Below are positions 18,454 through 27,451 of a stretch of DNA of 64,000 nt, one piece after another. This DNA is from Bacteroidota bacterium. GTDB taxonomy: Bacteria > Bacteroidota > Bacteroidia > SXHM01. The position numbers and the translations under genes were made by a program. Position 1 is the first letter of the stretch. Each line of letters opens with the position of its first letter. The notes under the pieces are model-generated. The model was not told the origin of the DNA and made no database searches. It worked only from the letters and a program-made list of their open reading frames with translations. The stretch covers positions 1-64,000 of the forward strand of contig CANJWH010000006.1 in NCBI GenBank assembly GCA_947478465.1, read 5' to 3'.

Positions 18454-18494
18454 TTTTTGCTTTTAGGGTTTAATTGTTAGAGTAATTCTCGGAG

Positions 18495-18581
18495 CAAATA
18501 TGGCCCAAGCATTATAGTCATTGACTGACAGAAGTCACCTAACCGGCTGATTGATTTCATTATTTTTAATGATATAAATCA
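18495..18581 (-). promoter_or_regulatory. Three-site FNR/CRP-like promoter of the redox operon
   Basis: Minus strand, in order: TGATTTATATCA (18570-18581), 10 bp, TGAAATCAATCA (18548-18559), 10 bp, TGACTTCTGTCA (18526-18537), 23 bp, -7 element CATATTTG (18495-18502), 41 bp before the YceI ATG. The extra middle site is exactly one 22-bp period, so the array is phased on one face of the helix. The divergent ceramidase-like gene starts about 125 bp on the other side. Confidence 0.82.
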
Positions 18582-18705
18582 TAAAGAAACAAGTTAGTCC
18601 CCTTTCTCTTTAGATGATTTTATTATTACAAACCTTTTTCCAACTTCTTGCAAATCCTTTTAATTCCTGTTACTTTTAACCTCAGAAATTTAATCCCCTG
18701 ATTTT

Positions 18706-20478
18706 ATGTTTGAAGTAGGAACCGGTAAAGCAGATATTACCGTTGATAAAAAAGGTGTAGGCATGATGGGTTACGGAATGTTTCGCAACATTGTGCTTGG
18801 AGTAGAAACTCCCATTTATGCGCGTGCTATCGTGTTTCGTGATTCCAAAACAGGAAAAAAAATTGCATATGTAAATGCTGAAATATGTTTTATCACCATT
18901 GCTATAAAAAGCGGTGTTATAAAACGTTTTGCCCGAAACCATGAAGAGTTGGGCTATACTGAAAGTAATCTTTTCCTTACTGCGCAGCACACACATAGCG
19001 CACCGGGAGGTTATTCAAACTACGGTTTGTACAATATGAGTATTCCGGGTTTTGTGCCCGAAGTGTATACCAAGATAGTTGACGGAATTGTGGATGCAAT
19101 TCTGGAAGCAGAAAAAAATTTGCAGCCGGCTGAGTTAAAAATTGCAACAGGAATTTTTGAACCTGACCAGGAAGTTGCATTTAACCGTTCAGTTTTTGCT
19201 TATAACCTAAATCCTGAAGTTGAAATTAAGCGTACTGAAAAAGATAAACATCTTGCAGTTGACAGAGAGATGACCTTAATGCGGATTGATTCGCCTGATG
19301 GAAAACCTATCGCCTCTGTAAATTGGTTTGGAACACATACAACCAGTCTTAGTAATGACAACCATCTTATCAGTAGCGATAATAAAGGTTATGCAGCTCA
19401 TTACCATGAAGAGGAAATGAAAAAACATGGAAGAGAAAAATTCATTTCCATTTTTGCGCAACATGTTTCGGGTGATGTAACCCCCAATTTTATCTGGGAT
19501 AAGAAAAAGAAATGGACAAGAGGAAAATTTGAAAACGATTTTGACAGCGCAAAATTTAATGGCAATCTTCAGTTCGAAAAAGCAAAAGAAATTTCAGAAA
19601 AAGCAAAAGACGTATCACCTCTTTTGCCTGAGATAGATTACCTGAAAATGAATTTTGATTTTCGAAATATAATATGCGATCCTGAATTTACAAACGGAAA
19701 AACTGATGCAAGAACAGGGCCTTCCTGTCACGGCATAGCTTTCTTTGCCGGAACAGAAGAAGGACCGGGAATGGCTCCACCTATAACCTTTGCCGCAAAA
19801 ATGCTTTCGAAATTTATCAGGCTTTGGGAGCATATAAAGATGCCATTTATGAAACCGGAACGGAGAGAAAGTGTGAAGGAAAAATACCTTGTTCAGGGAA
19901 ACAAAGACATTCTGATCGAAACATGCGACCGAAAAATACTTGGAACATCGGATATTAAAAATCTGTTTATCCCAGGTTGGGCAGACAGGAATATTGCCGT
20001 TTTTAAAGAATATCACCGCAACGGAAGTCTGGATAATAAGCCTTGGATTCCTCAGGTATTGCCATTTCATATTGCCATACTAGGTAATATGGCATTGGTT
20101 GGAATTCCTTGTGAAATTACCACCATTGCAGGACAACGTTTAAGAAAAACAGTTGCTGATGTGCTCAAAAAACGTGGAGTAGAACGTGTAATTATTTCGT
20201 CTTACACAAATGCTTATTGCGGATATGTTACAACTTACGAAGAATATCAGATGCAATGTTATGAAGGCGGACACACCGTTTTTGGTGAATATACTTTAGC
20301 GGCTTTTCAAACTAAATTTAAGTTATTAGCCGAAGAACTTTTGAAAAAACCGGAAGAAAGAAATGCAACAGAAATTGTAGAACCTGCAAAATTTACAGAA
20401 GAAGAAATTTCAAAGCGAACTTTTAAAGCTGAACGTCAGAAGAGATTGATTAAACTGGCTACAGCAGGTAAGATATAG
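18706..20478 (+). CDS. Neutral ceramidase-family protein
   Basis: 590 residues matching the N-terminal catalytic domain of neutral/alkaline ceramidases (PF04734). Zinc-site motifs are seen in QHTHSAPGG (H95/H97), NWFGTHTTS (H211), GIPCEITTIAGQRLR and the C-terminal YVTTYEEYQMQCYEGG. The loop that carries the nucleophilic serine in characterised enzymes (GDVSPN) reads GDVTPN here, with T259. There is no signal peptide (it starts MFEVGTGKADITV), while studied bacterial ceramidases are secreted. It may hydrolyse another amide. It is divergent from the redox operon and followed 70 bp later by gmhA on the same strand. Confidence 0.8.
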   Translation: MFEVGTGKADITVDKKGVGMMGYGMFRNIVLGVETPIYARAIVFRDSKTGKKIAYVNAEICFITIAIKSGVIKRFARNHEELGYTESNLFLTAQHTHSAPGGYSNYGLYNMSIPGFVPEVYTKIVDGIVDAILEAEKNLQPAELKIATGIFEPDQEVAFNRSVFAYNLNPEVEIKRTEKDKHLAVDREMTLMRIDSPDGKPIASVNWFGTHTTSLSNDNHLISSDNKGYAAHYHEEEMKKHGREKFISIFAQHVSGDVTPNFIWDKKKKWTRGKFENDFDSAKFNGNLQFEKAKEISEKAKDVSPLLPEIDYLKMNFDFRNIICDPEFTNGKTDARTGPSCHGIAFFAGTEEGPGMAPPITFAAKMLSKFIRLWEHIKMPFMKPERRESVKEKYLVQGNKDILIETCDRKILGTSDIKNLFIPGWADRNIAVFKEYHRNGSLDNKPWIPQVLPFHIAILGNMALVGIPCEITTIAGQRLRKTVADVLKKRGVERVIISSYTNAYCGYVTTYEEYQMQCYEGGHTVFGEYTLAAFQTKFKLLAEELLKKPEERNATEIVEPAKFTEEEISKRTFKAERQKRLIKLATAGKI

Positions 20479-20548
20479 TATTTCTGTAACAACGGGCTCT
20501 TTCGCCCCGGCATACTATTTTTTTTACTTTTGGAACAAAGCAATAATT

Positions 20549-21121
20549 ATGAGTAAAAATATTCGCAAGCATTTTGAAGAAGCAAAAGTCATTCTCGACA
20601 AGTTTTTGTCTGATGAAAAAAATATTCTTGCTATTGAAAAAGCAGGAGACATTTTAGTTGCAGCTTTGAAAAACGAAAAGAAAATAATTTCGTGTGGCAA
20701 TGGCGGCTCAATGAGCGATGCTATGCACTTTGCAGAAGAAATGACCGGACGTTTTCGTGATGAGCGCAAACCTTTGGCGGCTATTGCTATTGCTGATCCA
20801 TCTTATATCACCTGCACTGCTAATGATTACGGATTTGAATTTATTTTTTCACGCTTTGTTGAGGCACATGGAAAAACCGGTGATATATTGTTAGCTATCA
20901 GCACCAGCGGCAATTCAAAAAATATTTTGAAAGCAGCAGAGGTTGCTAAAGCAAACGGAGTTCTAGTAATTGGCTTGACAGGTAAAGACGGAGGGAGACT
21001 TGCTTCGCTTTGTGATATTGAAATACGTGCACCGCACTCTGAATATGCAGACAGGGCTCAGGAGATTCACATTAAAGTCATTCACTCACTCATTGATTTT
21101 GTGGAACAGAACTTGAAATAA
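20549..21121 (+). CDS. gmhA: D-sedoheptulose-7-phosphate isomerase
   Basis: A 190-residue SIS-domain protein. Motifs are ISCGNGGSMSDAMHFAEEM (substrate phosphate loop), STSGNSKNI and a C-terminal AQEIHIKVIHSLIDFVE carrying the histidine used in isomerisation. It converts sedoheptulose 7-phosphate to D-glycero-D-manno-heptose 7-phosphate, the first step of heptose supply for lipopolysaccharide core or S-layer glycans. Length and motif order are as in GmhA; other SIS sugar isomerases lack the AEEMTGRF segment. No hld or waa genes are next to it. Cytoplasmic. Confidence 0.9.
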   Translation: MSKNIRKHFEEAKVILDKFLSDEKNILAIEKAGDILVAALKNEKKIISCGNGGSMSDAMHFAEEMTGRFRDERKPLAAIAIADPSYITCTANDYGFEFIFSRFVEAHGKTGDILLAISTSGNSKNILKAAEVAKANGVLVIGLTGKDGGRLASLCDIEIRAPHSEYADRAQEIHIKVIHSLIDFVEQNLK

Positions 21122-21123
21122 TA

Positions 21124-22101
21124 TTATTGATTTTCGTAATATTCGAAGGCGTCAATAATATCTAAATACACTCCGTCAAAGCCTGCATTCAGTATTTTTT
21201 TCAGATAAGAAGAATCATTTCCGTAGATAACATTTTTCCAGTCTTGTTCCCAGTAACGGACTTTGTAATTGCCTACCCAGTTAGGATTTTCTTCATCCAG
21301 CCATGTCGGCTTATCATTGTTCCATGATGACTGCCAATAGTACCGATAATCTTCCGCTTCGCCAATGCTCATGTAGCAAATTATTAATCGTGTTCCGCCA
21401 TTTGCTTTTTCTTTCAATGCAGTAATTTCACTCGATGAAAACGCTTCATCGTTAAAGTATAAATCCATTACCAATGCATCGTAATTAGTTGCAGTTACTG
21501 CATTGATAAAATCCTGTTTGGTTGAAAAGGTTGCAGGATTTATAAGGTAAAGAAAATTCTTTGCCTCTGCTAATGTGCTGATAGCACTGGAATTTACTTC
21601 ATAGGGCTGTGCAGGAAAGGAGGGAATATTATCCAGCTCGCGATGGTCGGCAGCAAATGAGACATAGCCCTTTGCATTATTCTGTGTGTATGAATTATCC
21701 ATGAATAAAGGCGTGCTACAATAATCAATAGCAAGAATTTGTTTGCCATTATTTTTTGCCAGGTCAAGAAAGCCTGTAATGTATTCTCTGTCATCTGTGG
21801 GTGTTGCTTCATTGTCGTTGATATAGCCATAAAATAAATCTTCGCGACCTAATCCATCAATTGCAGAGAGGTAGTCGGTTGCCGGTGCACCATTACTATC
21901 TTCAGTTGAAGAAACTAATTCTTGACCGTTTTGAGGAATGACAATAAATCCGGAATGAATTGCTCTTCCATATTCACTTATTCCTTTTACAAACTCGCGC
22001 ATCTCATGCCTGAAGTCTAAATCAGGAATATCGTTCTGCTTTTTGCAGCCTGCAAGAAACAGAATAGAGACAGATAATATAAGGAAGAGAATCTTTTTCA
22101 T
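21124..22101 (-). CDS. GH114/TM1410-like lipoprotein (endo-alpha-1,4-polygalactosaminidase-like)
   Basis: 325 residues; lipobox LAGC (C19). The body is a TIM barrel of the MJ1477/TM1410 group related to GH114. Typical segments are YDALVMDLYFND, LIICYMSIGEAEDYRYYW, NWVGNYKVRYWEQDWK and GFDGVYLDIIDAFEYYE, with acidic residues at strand ends (D in VMDLYF, E in IGEAEDY, D in YLDIID) as possible catalytic groups. Some relatives cut galactosaminogalactan or similar polysaccharides. The enzyme is anchored in a membrane. It converges with gmhA, with only 2 bp between stop codons, and is transcribed divergently from tpx. Confidence 0.75.
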   Translation of the reverse strand: MKKILFLILSVSILFLAGCKKQNDIPDLDFRHEMREFVKGISEYGRAIHSGFIVIPQNGQELVSSTEDSNGAPATDYLSAIDGLGREDLFYGYINDNEATPTDDREYITGFLDLAKNNGKQILAIDYCSTPLFMDNSYTQNNAKGYVSFAADHRELDNIPSFPAQPYEVNSSAISTLAEAKNFLYLINPATFSTKQDFINAVTATNYDALVMDLYFNDEAFSSSEITALKEKANGGTRLIICYMSIGEAEDYRYYWQSSWNNDKPTWLDEENPNWVGNYKVRYWEQDWKNVIYGNDSSYLKKILNAGFDGVYLDIIDAFEYYENQ

Positions 22102-22163
22102 TTGGTTTTATTTTAGTTTTGCAGCCTGAAACTTAATCAAAGATAAAATTATATAATTCATTT

Positions 22164-22676
22164 ATGGCAACCGTAACATTAAAAGGAAAAGAAGTTCAAC
22201 TAAAAGGAAATTTACCCAAAGTAGGAGCAAAGGCTGAAGATTTTACAGCAGTAAAAACAGACCTTAGTGAAGTAAGTCTTTATGATTTTGAAGATAAAGT
22301 AAAAGTAGTGATAGGAGTTCCAAGTCTTGATACAGGTGTTTGTGCTATGGAAACACGAACCTTTAATCAAAAGCTGGCAAAAAAAGAAGGGGTGATTGGA
22401 ATAGTGGTTTCAAAAGATTTGCCTTTTGCACAGCGCAGATTTTGCGAAACAGAAGGAATAAAAAATGTAGTGGCACTTTCTGATTACCGCTACAATGATT
22501 TTTGCAATGAATATAAAACTGAGATTCTTACAGGTGGCATGAAAGGATTAAGTGCACGTGCAGTTTTTGTGGTGGATAAAGCAAACGTTATCCGATATGT
22601 ACAACTTGTTCCTGAGATTTCAACCGAGCCTAATTATGATGAAGTTTTGGCAGCTGTTGATGAGTTGCTGAAATAA
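22164..22676 (+). CDS. tpx: Thiol peroxidase, atypical 2-Cys peroxiredoxin
   Basis: 170 residues. The peroxidatic cysteine is C60 in PSLDTGVCAMETRTF and the resolving cysteine is C94 in RRFCETEGIKNV, the Tpx spacing. It reduces H2O2 and alkyl hydroperoxides with thioredoxin. The start MATVTLKGKEVQLKGNLP is typical of the family. It lies alone between the GH114-like gene (divergent) and pyrF (convergent, 1 bp apart). No signal peptide, so cytoplasmic. Confidence 0.94.
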   Translation: MATVTLKGKEVQLKGNLPKVGAKAEDFTAVKTDLSEVSLYDFEDKVKVVIGVPSLDTGVCAMETRTFNQKLAKKEGVIGIVVSKDLPFAQRRFCETEGIKNVVALSDYRYNDFCNEYKTEILTGGMKGLSARAVFVVDKANVIRYVQLVPEISTEPNYDEVLAAVDELLK

Positions 22677-22677
22677 G

Positions 22678-23502
22678 TCAGATAAGTTCTGCTCTCTCCA
22701 GCAAAACTTTCATTTCTTTTTGCATTTTTTTTGCTTCTTCGCGAGCCGCTTCGGCAAAATCGGTTCCGCTGGAAGCATAGATAATACCCCGAGAGGAGTT
22801 TACCAGCAGTCCACAGTGGTCGTTGAATCCGTATCTGGCAACTTCTTCAAGATTTCCACCTTGTGCGCCAACTCCAGGAACTAACAGAAAATGGTCGGGA
22901 ATAATTTCTCGAATGTGTTCAAGCATATTAGCTTTGGTAGCACCTACAACATACATCATGTTATCGGTATTACCCCAGTTGCGTGAGGTGGTGATAATCT
23001 TTTCGTAAACTTTTTCATTGCTTTCTGCAATGGGTAAAAACTGAAAATCAAATGCGCCCAAATTGGAAGTAACTGCCAGCACAATTACCCATCGATTTTT
23101 GTAATCAAGATATGGCTTAACTGAATCTTCACCCATATAAGGTGAGACAGTAATTGAATCAAAATCCAACTGATCGAAGAAGGCGCGGGCATACATATTT
23201 GTTGTGTTGCCTATATCGCCCCGTTTAGCATCCGCTATTTTAAAAATTCCCGGAGGAATTTCATTCATTGTTTTTTCCAGACTAAGCCAACTTTCTGAGC
23301 CGCGGGATTCGTAAAATGCTATGTTGGGTTTGTATGCCACACATAAATCATGTGTTGCCTTTATAATCTGTTTATTAAATTCATAAACCGGGTCGTGAAA
23401 ATCCAGCAGATGCAGCGGAATTTTTGCAATATCAGTATCAAGTCCTATACACAGAAAGGACTGTTTTTGTTTGATACGATTATATAAATCTTCGCGGTTC
23501 AT
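22678..23502 (-). CDS. pyrF: Orotidine-5'-phosphate decarboxylase (type 2)
   Basis: 274 residues, the length of the longer type 2 PyrF. Visible are the start region [14 protein letters not shown], the catalytic lysine loop [27 protein letters not shown] and the phosphate-binding end [12 protein letters not shown] plus [12 protein letters not shown]. It makes UMP from OMP, the last step of de novo pyrimidine synthesis. It is not in a pyr operon here. The divergent esterase gene begins about 100 bp away. Confidence 0.95.
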   Translation of the reverse strand: MNREDLYNRIKQKQSFLCIGLDTDIAKIPLHLLDFHDPVYEFNKQIIKATHDLCVAYKPNIAFYESRGSESWLSLEKTMNEIPPGIFKIADAKRGDIGNTTNMYARAFFDQLDFDSITVSPYMGEDSVKPYLDYKNRWVIVLAVTSNLGAFDFQFLPIAESNEKVYEKIITTSRNWGNTDNMMYVVGATKANMLEHIREIIPDHFLLVPGVGAQGGNLEEVARYGFNDHCGLLVNSSRGIIYASSGTDFAEAAREEAKKMQKEMKVLLERAELI

Positions 23503-23598
23503 GGTTATTGGGGCTATCCGAATGGGCTTTAACAGAGTTTAGCCGTTGAATGTTTCATCTTGTTTATTTACGAGCAGATTTTTTCCACCTTTGGGGCA

Positions 23599-24585
23599 AT
23601 GTTAAAATTCTTTATTTCTCTCTTTTCGGCATTTATTTTTTCGGTTTGTTCCTTTGCTCTTGACATCACTGAAATTGAAAACTTCGGGTCTAACCCCGGA
23701 AATCTGAAGATGTATTATTACAAGCCTAAAAACCTTTCAGACAGTTTGAAAGCGCCTGTTGTTTTTGTTCTTCATGGTTGCCTGCAAAATGCCGAAAGCG
23801 TTTCGGAACTTTCAGGGTGGAATAAGCTGGCCGATATTAATGGCTTTATAGTGGTCTACCCGCAGCAGAAATATACTAACAACACCTCCGGTTGTTTTAA
23901 CTGGTTTAAGAAAAAGGATATTACCCGTGGAAGCGGTGAGGTACATTCCATTAAGGAGATGATTGATTACATGAATGCTAATTTCAATACAGATTCCTCA
24001 CGTGTTTTTGTGGCGGGTTTATCAGCAGGTGCAGCAATGGCTGTGGCATTGATGGCTTGTTACCCTGATGATGTTAATGCAGGTGCCATTTTTGCAGGAG
24101 CACCATACAAAGTGGCCCGTAATCCGTTTGAAGCCATGTTTGCTTTCTGGTTGCCACCAAATAAATCGCCTGAGAAATGGGCTAAGCGTGTGTTCAAACA
24201 AAATCCTGATTACACGGGCAAATATCCACGAATGGTTGTGGTTCATGGCAGACTGGATTTTGTGGTTTTTATCCGCAACGGCTATGAGCTGGTGCAACAG
24301 TGGGCAGGAGTTCATAAAACTGATGTAAAGCCTGAAAAAAAAGAACGCCCTTTTAACAAGAACCCTGATATAACACGTTTGGCCTACAACGATTCTGAAG
24401 ATAGGGAAGTAGTGGTTATGTATATTATTAAGGGTATAGGTCATGCTCTTGCACTCAATCCGGGGGATAAAGATGATGAAGGAGGTAAGTTAGGTATGTT
24501 TGGTAAGGATGTAAATTTTCATTCCATCTGGTGGGTGGCAAAAGATTTTGGGTTAATAAAACAGCCCGTTATTCCTAATCCCTGA
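23599..24585 (+). CDS. PHB depolymerase-family (CE1-like) secreted esterase
   Basis: 328 residues from the ATG at 23599, chosen because it begins a signal peptide (MLKFFISLFSAFIFSVCSFA); the frame is open 13 codons further upstream but without a sensible N-terminus. The alpha/beta-hydrolase core shows the oxyanion loop VLHGCLQNAE, the nucleophile elbow GLSAGAAM and the catalytic histidine in KGIGHALAL. The segment YYYKPKNLSDSLKAPVVFVLHGC is the usual start of PHB depolymerase-like esterases, a family that also includes feruloyl and acetylxylan esterases. It lacks a T9SS tail. The polymer or ester it acts on is unknown. Confidence 0.82.
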   Translation: MLKFFISLFSAFIFSVCSFALDITEIENFGSNPGNLKMYYYKPKNLSDSLKAPVVFVLHGCLQNAESVSELSGWNKLADINGFIVVYPQQKYTNNTSGCFNWFKKKDITRGSGEVHSIKEMIDYMNANFNTDSSRVFVAGLSAGAAMAVALMACYPDDVNAGAIFAGAPYKVARNPFEAMFAFWLPPNKSPEKWAKRVFKQNPDYTGKYPRMVVVHGRLDFVVFIRNGYELVQQWAGVHKTDVKPEKKERPFNKNPDITRLAYNDSEDREVVVMYIIKGIGHALALNPGDKDDEGGKLGMFGKDVNFHSIWWVAKDFGLIKQPVIPNP

Positions 24586-24611
24586 AAGATTTTTACTTTT
24601 GCCGCCCTCAT

Positions 24612-24685
24612 GGGGGATTAGCTCAGCTGGCTAGAGCGTTTGCATGGCATGCAAGAGGTCATCGGTTCGACTCCGATATTCTCCA
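24612..24685 (+). tRNA. tRNA-Ala (anticodon GGC)
   Basis: A full cloverleaf of 74 nt. The acceptor GGGGGAT pairs with ATTCTCC (two G-T pairs), with D-stem GCTC/GAGC, anticodon stem TTTGC/GCAAG around loop ATGGCAT (anticodon GGC, alanine codon GCC) and T-arm ATCGG-TTCGACT-CCGAT, discriminator A. The CCA end is not encoded. It stands alone, 26 bp after the esterase gene. Confidence 0.95.
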
Positions 24686-24697
24686 CGGTTTATTAAT

Positions 24698-24734
24698 AAA
24701 GGCTTTCATGAAAATTGGAGGCCTTTCTTTTTTT
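24698..24734 (+). terminator. Terminator after tRNA-Ala
   Basis: Stem AAAGGC (24698-24703) with GCCTTT (24721-24726) followed by CTTTTTTTT. The loop is long (17 nt), so it is a modest candidate, but its place right after the tRNA fits. Confidence 0.45.
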
Positions 24735-24761
24735 GTCTGGTTTAAACATGGTTTAAACATT

Positions 24762-25529
24762 TTAATTCACCGAAAACTCAAACCACACAGGTATATGATC
24801 TGAAATATCATCAGCTTCGTCAAGGCTACTGAAACTTTTATAAAAATGAATAACCCCTGAACGGATAAATTTTACTTTGTTGGAATTGTAAAAAATATTA
24901 TCAAATTCAGAAGCAAGACAATCATCCGCAACACACGCCTGTTTTAGCGAAGTATTTTGTCCAGTTATAACAGACTTATATCCCATAGTTTTCAATGAAT
25001 TAAAAACTGTATGCGATTGAGGGCAATTAAAATCTCCCACAAAAATCAGATTCTTGTCAGGGTATTCTTCAGGCATAAATTTAAAATACATAATTTCTGT
25101 TTCAGGTTGCATACTCTTCGTTATCGCGTGAAAAGCCGCAACAGTAAACGACTTCCCTTCCTTGGTTTTAAAATTTGCAAAAAAGGGTTCTCTGTCTATT
25201 TCTAAATGGTATTTTTTTTCCAACCAAGCATCACCAAACTTGGTTAACTTACTCGTTTTCCATATAAAAGCATACCGCTCAGTTTTGTAAACACTACTAC
25301 TGGTAGGGTTGCTAATAGTATAATCCCACTTTGCCCCTTTTCTGTTTAAAGCATCTGCCAACCTTGCTACAGCCTGTGCTCCGCCATCACTTGCCACCAC
25401 TTCCTCAATAGCTAATACATCATACCCTTTAACAGTATTTGCAATAAAATTTATTTCTGTTTCATTTTTTGTTTTGCCGCAATCTTTAAGATTCCAACAA
25501 GAAATGGAAACAGGATTCTGTGCAAGCGC
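24762..25529 (-). pseudogene. Endonuclease/exonuclease/phosphatase-family protein, lost its start and signal peptide
   Basis: The minus-strand frame is open from 25529 to the stop at 24762 and reads ALAQNPVSISCWNLKDCG and onward, exactly how the mature part of an exported EEP nuclease begins after a signal-peptidase site. An in-frame TAA precedes it at 25530-25532 and there is no ATG, GTG or TTG upstream of the GTG at 25400, which lies past conserved strand EEP residues (VLAIEEV). Core EEP motifs are otherwise intact: LIFVGDFNCPQ and the C-terminal SDHIPVWFEF. The gene therefore lacks its start and leader, probably through the rearrangement whose junction lies at 25530-25534. Confidence 0.7.
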
Positions 25530-25533
25530 TTAT

Positions 25534-26868
25534 ATGCATACGGGGCAATATGAAGTATTGGCAGACAGGCTTAATGCTAAGTATCAGTATTTTGGCGACC
25601 GTCATGATTTTGAACTGGCTGCTGCTGATGTATTGCAGCAATATGGTTATTATAAAAGTGCTTACTGGTATTATAAATTAGTGAATCGAAGCAGTCATAA
25701 GCTTGATGGCTATGAGTTGGGATATTCGGTTACAGCTGCAAGAGAAGGCGAAGAGTGGGTAGCAGAAAATGCTTTTTCATCATTAATGGAAGCAACCAAT
25801 AATGACCCGGGCAATTATTATAACCGTGCATTGGCTTTTCTGAATGTAAAAAATCCTTCACGAGAGTTGGCACTTCAGGACCTTGTTACGTTTGTAACTA
25901 AAACTACCGAAACGTTAGATGCTTATTTGCTGATGGCAAAAATATATTCGGCTAAAGGAAATTCGGAAGAGTGTATTGCCAGTGCAAAGCAATACCTGAA
26001 ACTGCATGAAAGTAAAGAGTGTGAAGAAATGATTGCAAAAGCGGAAGCGGAGATAGCCGACAGACCAAGAAAGGAAGCATTACTGAGGGCCGAAGAAAAA
26101 GAAAGACAAGTCCGAAAGGAAAAGATGGAAATGCAACGGGCAGAGGAGAAAAGAATAGAAGAAATTAAGTTAGCAGAAAAGCAATTGGAAGAACAATTGG
26201 CTATTGAAAAAGAACTTGCCGCAATAAAACTGAAGCAGGAACAATACCAATTAAATTATGCTGCCTATGAGCAGGAATTTTACCGGTATCTGCAACAGCA
26301 TAATCTTGCAGAAAAGATAAATGAAGAGGACAGCGATTATGGAAAACATATGACTTACTTTGATGCTATACTAAAAGGTGATTTTAAATCGGTTTATATA
26401 TTATATAAAAATGGTTATGATTTTAAAGAAAAGGACGATAAGCCCTATAATTATAATCTGCACAGAGCAATAGCCTCAGGTCATCATGATATAGCCGGCT
26501 TTTTAATTGATAATGGTTTTGATATAAAGATAGCAGATGATAAAAACTATACGCCATTATATCATGCATGCAATGCAACAGTATTTGATAGAAAAACAAT
26601 GAGTTTTTCGTATTTGCCCGGGTCTTTAAATTTTGTTAAAAGATTAATTGCATCAGGTGCTGATGTAAATGCAGTAAACAATTCGGGCCAATCGCCTTTG
26701 CACATTGCTGCATGGCAGGGTAACGCAGAAATAATAAAAGTGCTTTTAGATAATGGTGCCGATCCGAATATTGGCAGAGATTTTCAGAATAACACACCCC
26801 TTGATAATGCAATCGTTAAAAAACATAAAGAGGCGATTAAAGTATTGAAGGAACACGGAGCTAAATAA
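25534..26868 (+). CDS. TPR-like, coiled-coil and ankyrin-repeat protein (probably 5'-truncated)
   Basis: From the ATG at 25534 the product has about 444 residues. Residues 1-170 contain TPR-like helical pairs (FELAAADVLQQYGYYKSAYWYYKL, YYNRALAFLNVKNPSRELAL). Residues about 180-255 are a highly charged coiled coil rich in E, K and R. Residues about 280-440 contain three to four ankyrin repeats (PLHIAAWQGNAEIIKVLLDNGADPN is the clearest). An upstream TTG at 25474 would add 20 residues that are only the antisense of the EEP gene. There is no signal peptide and the first TPR starts abruptly, so the 5' part may have been lost at the same junction. A scaffold role is likely. Confidence 0.65.
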   Translation: MHTGQYEVLADRLNAKYQYFGDRHDFELAAADVLQQYGYYKSAYWYYKLVNRSSHKLDGYELGYSVTAAREGEEWVAENAFSSLMEATNNDPGNYYNRALAFLNVKNPSRELALQDLVTFVTKTTETLDAYLLMAKIYSAKGNSEECIASAKQYLKLHESKECEEMIAKAEAEIADRPRKEALLRAEEKERQVRKEKMEMQRAEEKRIEEIKLAEKQLEEQLAIEKELAAIKLKQEQYQLNYAAYEQEFYRYLQQHNLAEKINEEDSDYGKHMTYFDAILKGDFKSVYILYKNGYDFKEKDDKPYNYNLHRAIASGHHDIAGFLIDNGFDIKIADDKNYTPLYHACNATVFDRKTMSFSYLPGSLNFVKRLIASGADVNAVNNSGQSPLHIAAWQGNAEIIKVLLDNGADPNIGRDFQNNTPLDNAIVKKHKEAIKVLKEHGAK

Positions 26869-26880
26869 AACCCCGAACCC

Positions 26881-27354
26881 ATGAAAACCAACCTCATTCT
26901 TCTTTCCATCTTATTGTTTTCCCTTTCTTCCTGCGACCTTAATGAAGATCCCGGAAGCGGAGATACTCCCTTTTATTTACGAGCAACTATTGATGGTGTG
27001 GCATGGGCTGCATCACCCAATAATATTGGTGCGGAGGTTAACAGCAGTATATGGCCTTACGGTATTAGAATCCATGGCGACCTTGCCGGAACCAGTGAAT
27101 ATTTCTACATCTTTTTTCCGGATATTACCGGAACGGATACTACCATTGTATTAACAGCTTTTGCAAACCGTATGGAGTTTCACCGCAACTCGCAAACATG
27201 GACTTCAGTAAGCGGTAATCTTACTATTCATTATGGAGGAAGCCCCACGTATCGCGAATATAGCGGTATTTTTTCCGGCACATTTTTTAACAGCAACGAC
27301 AGCACCACCATTACTGTTACCAATGGCGAGTATCTGGCTCAGGGGCAATTTTAA
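26881..27354 (+). CDS. Lipoprotein of the DUF6252-like type, unknown
   Basis: 157 residues; lipobox LSSC (C19). After FYLRATIDGVAWAASPNN, a start typical of small Bacteroidota lipoproteins that form a single beta-sandwich (DUF6252-like), there are alternating strands and no cysteines or catalytic motifs. It lies 12 bp after the ankyrin gene and is probably cotranscribed with it. Function unknown. Confidence 0.7.
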   Translation: MKTNLILLSILLFSLSSCDLNEDPGSGDTPFYLRATIDGVAWAASPNNIGAEVNSSIWPYGIRIHGDLAGTSEYFYIFFPDITGTDTTIVLTAFANRMEFHRNSQTWTSVSGNLTIHYGGSPTYREYSGIFSGTFFNSNDSTTITVTNGEYLAQGQF

Positions 27355-27451
27355 ATATTCTTCACTACTCTCCGCAGCTATCAGGACCTACTCACCCCAT
27401 CACTTAGCGGTATTATGGATGGAAAAATATAATTAATACATTTGCTACGCT

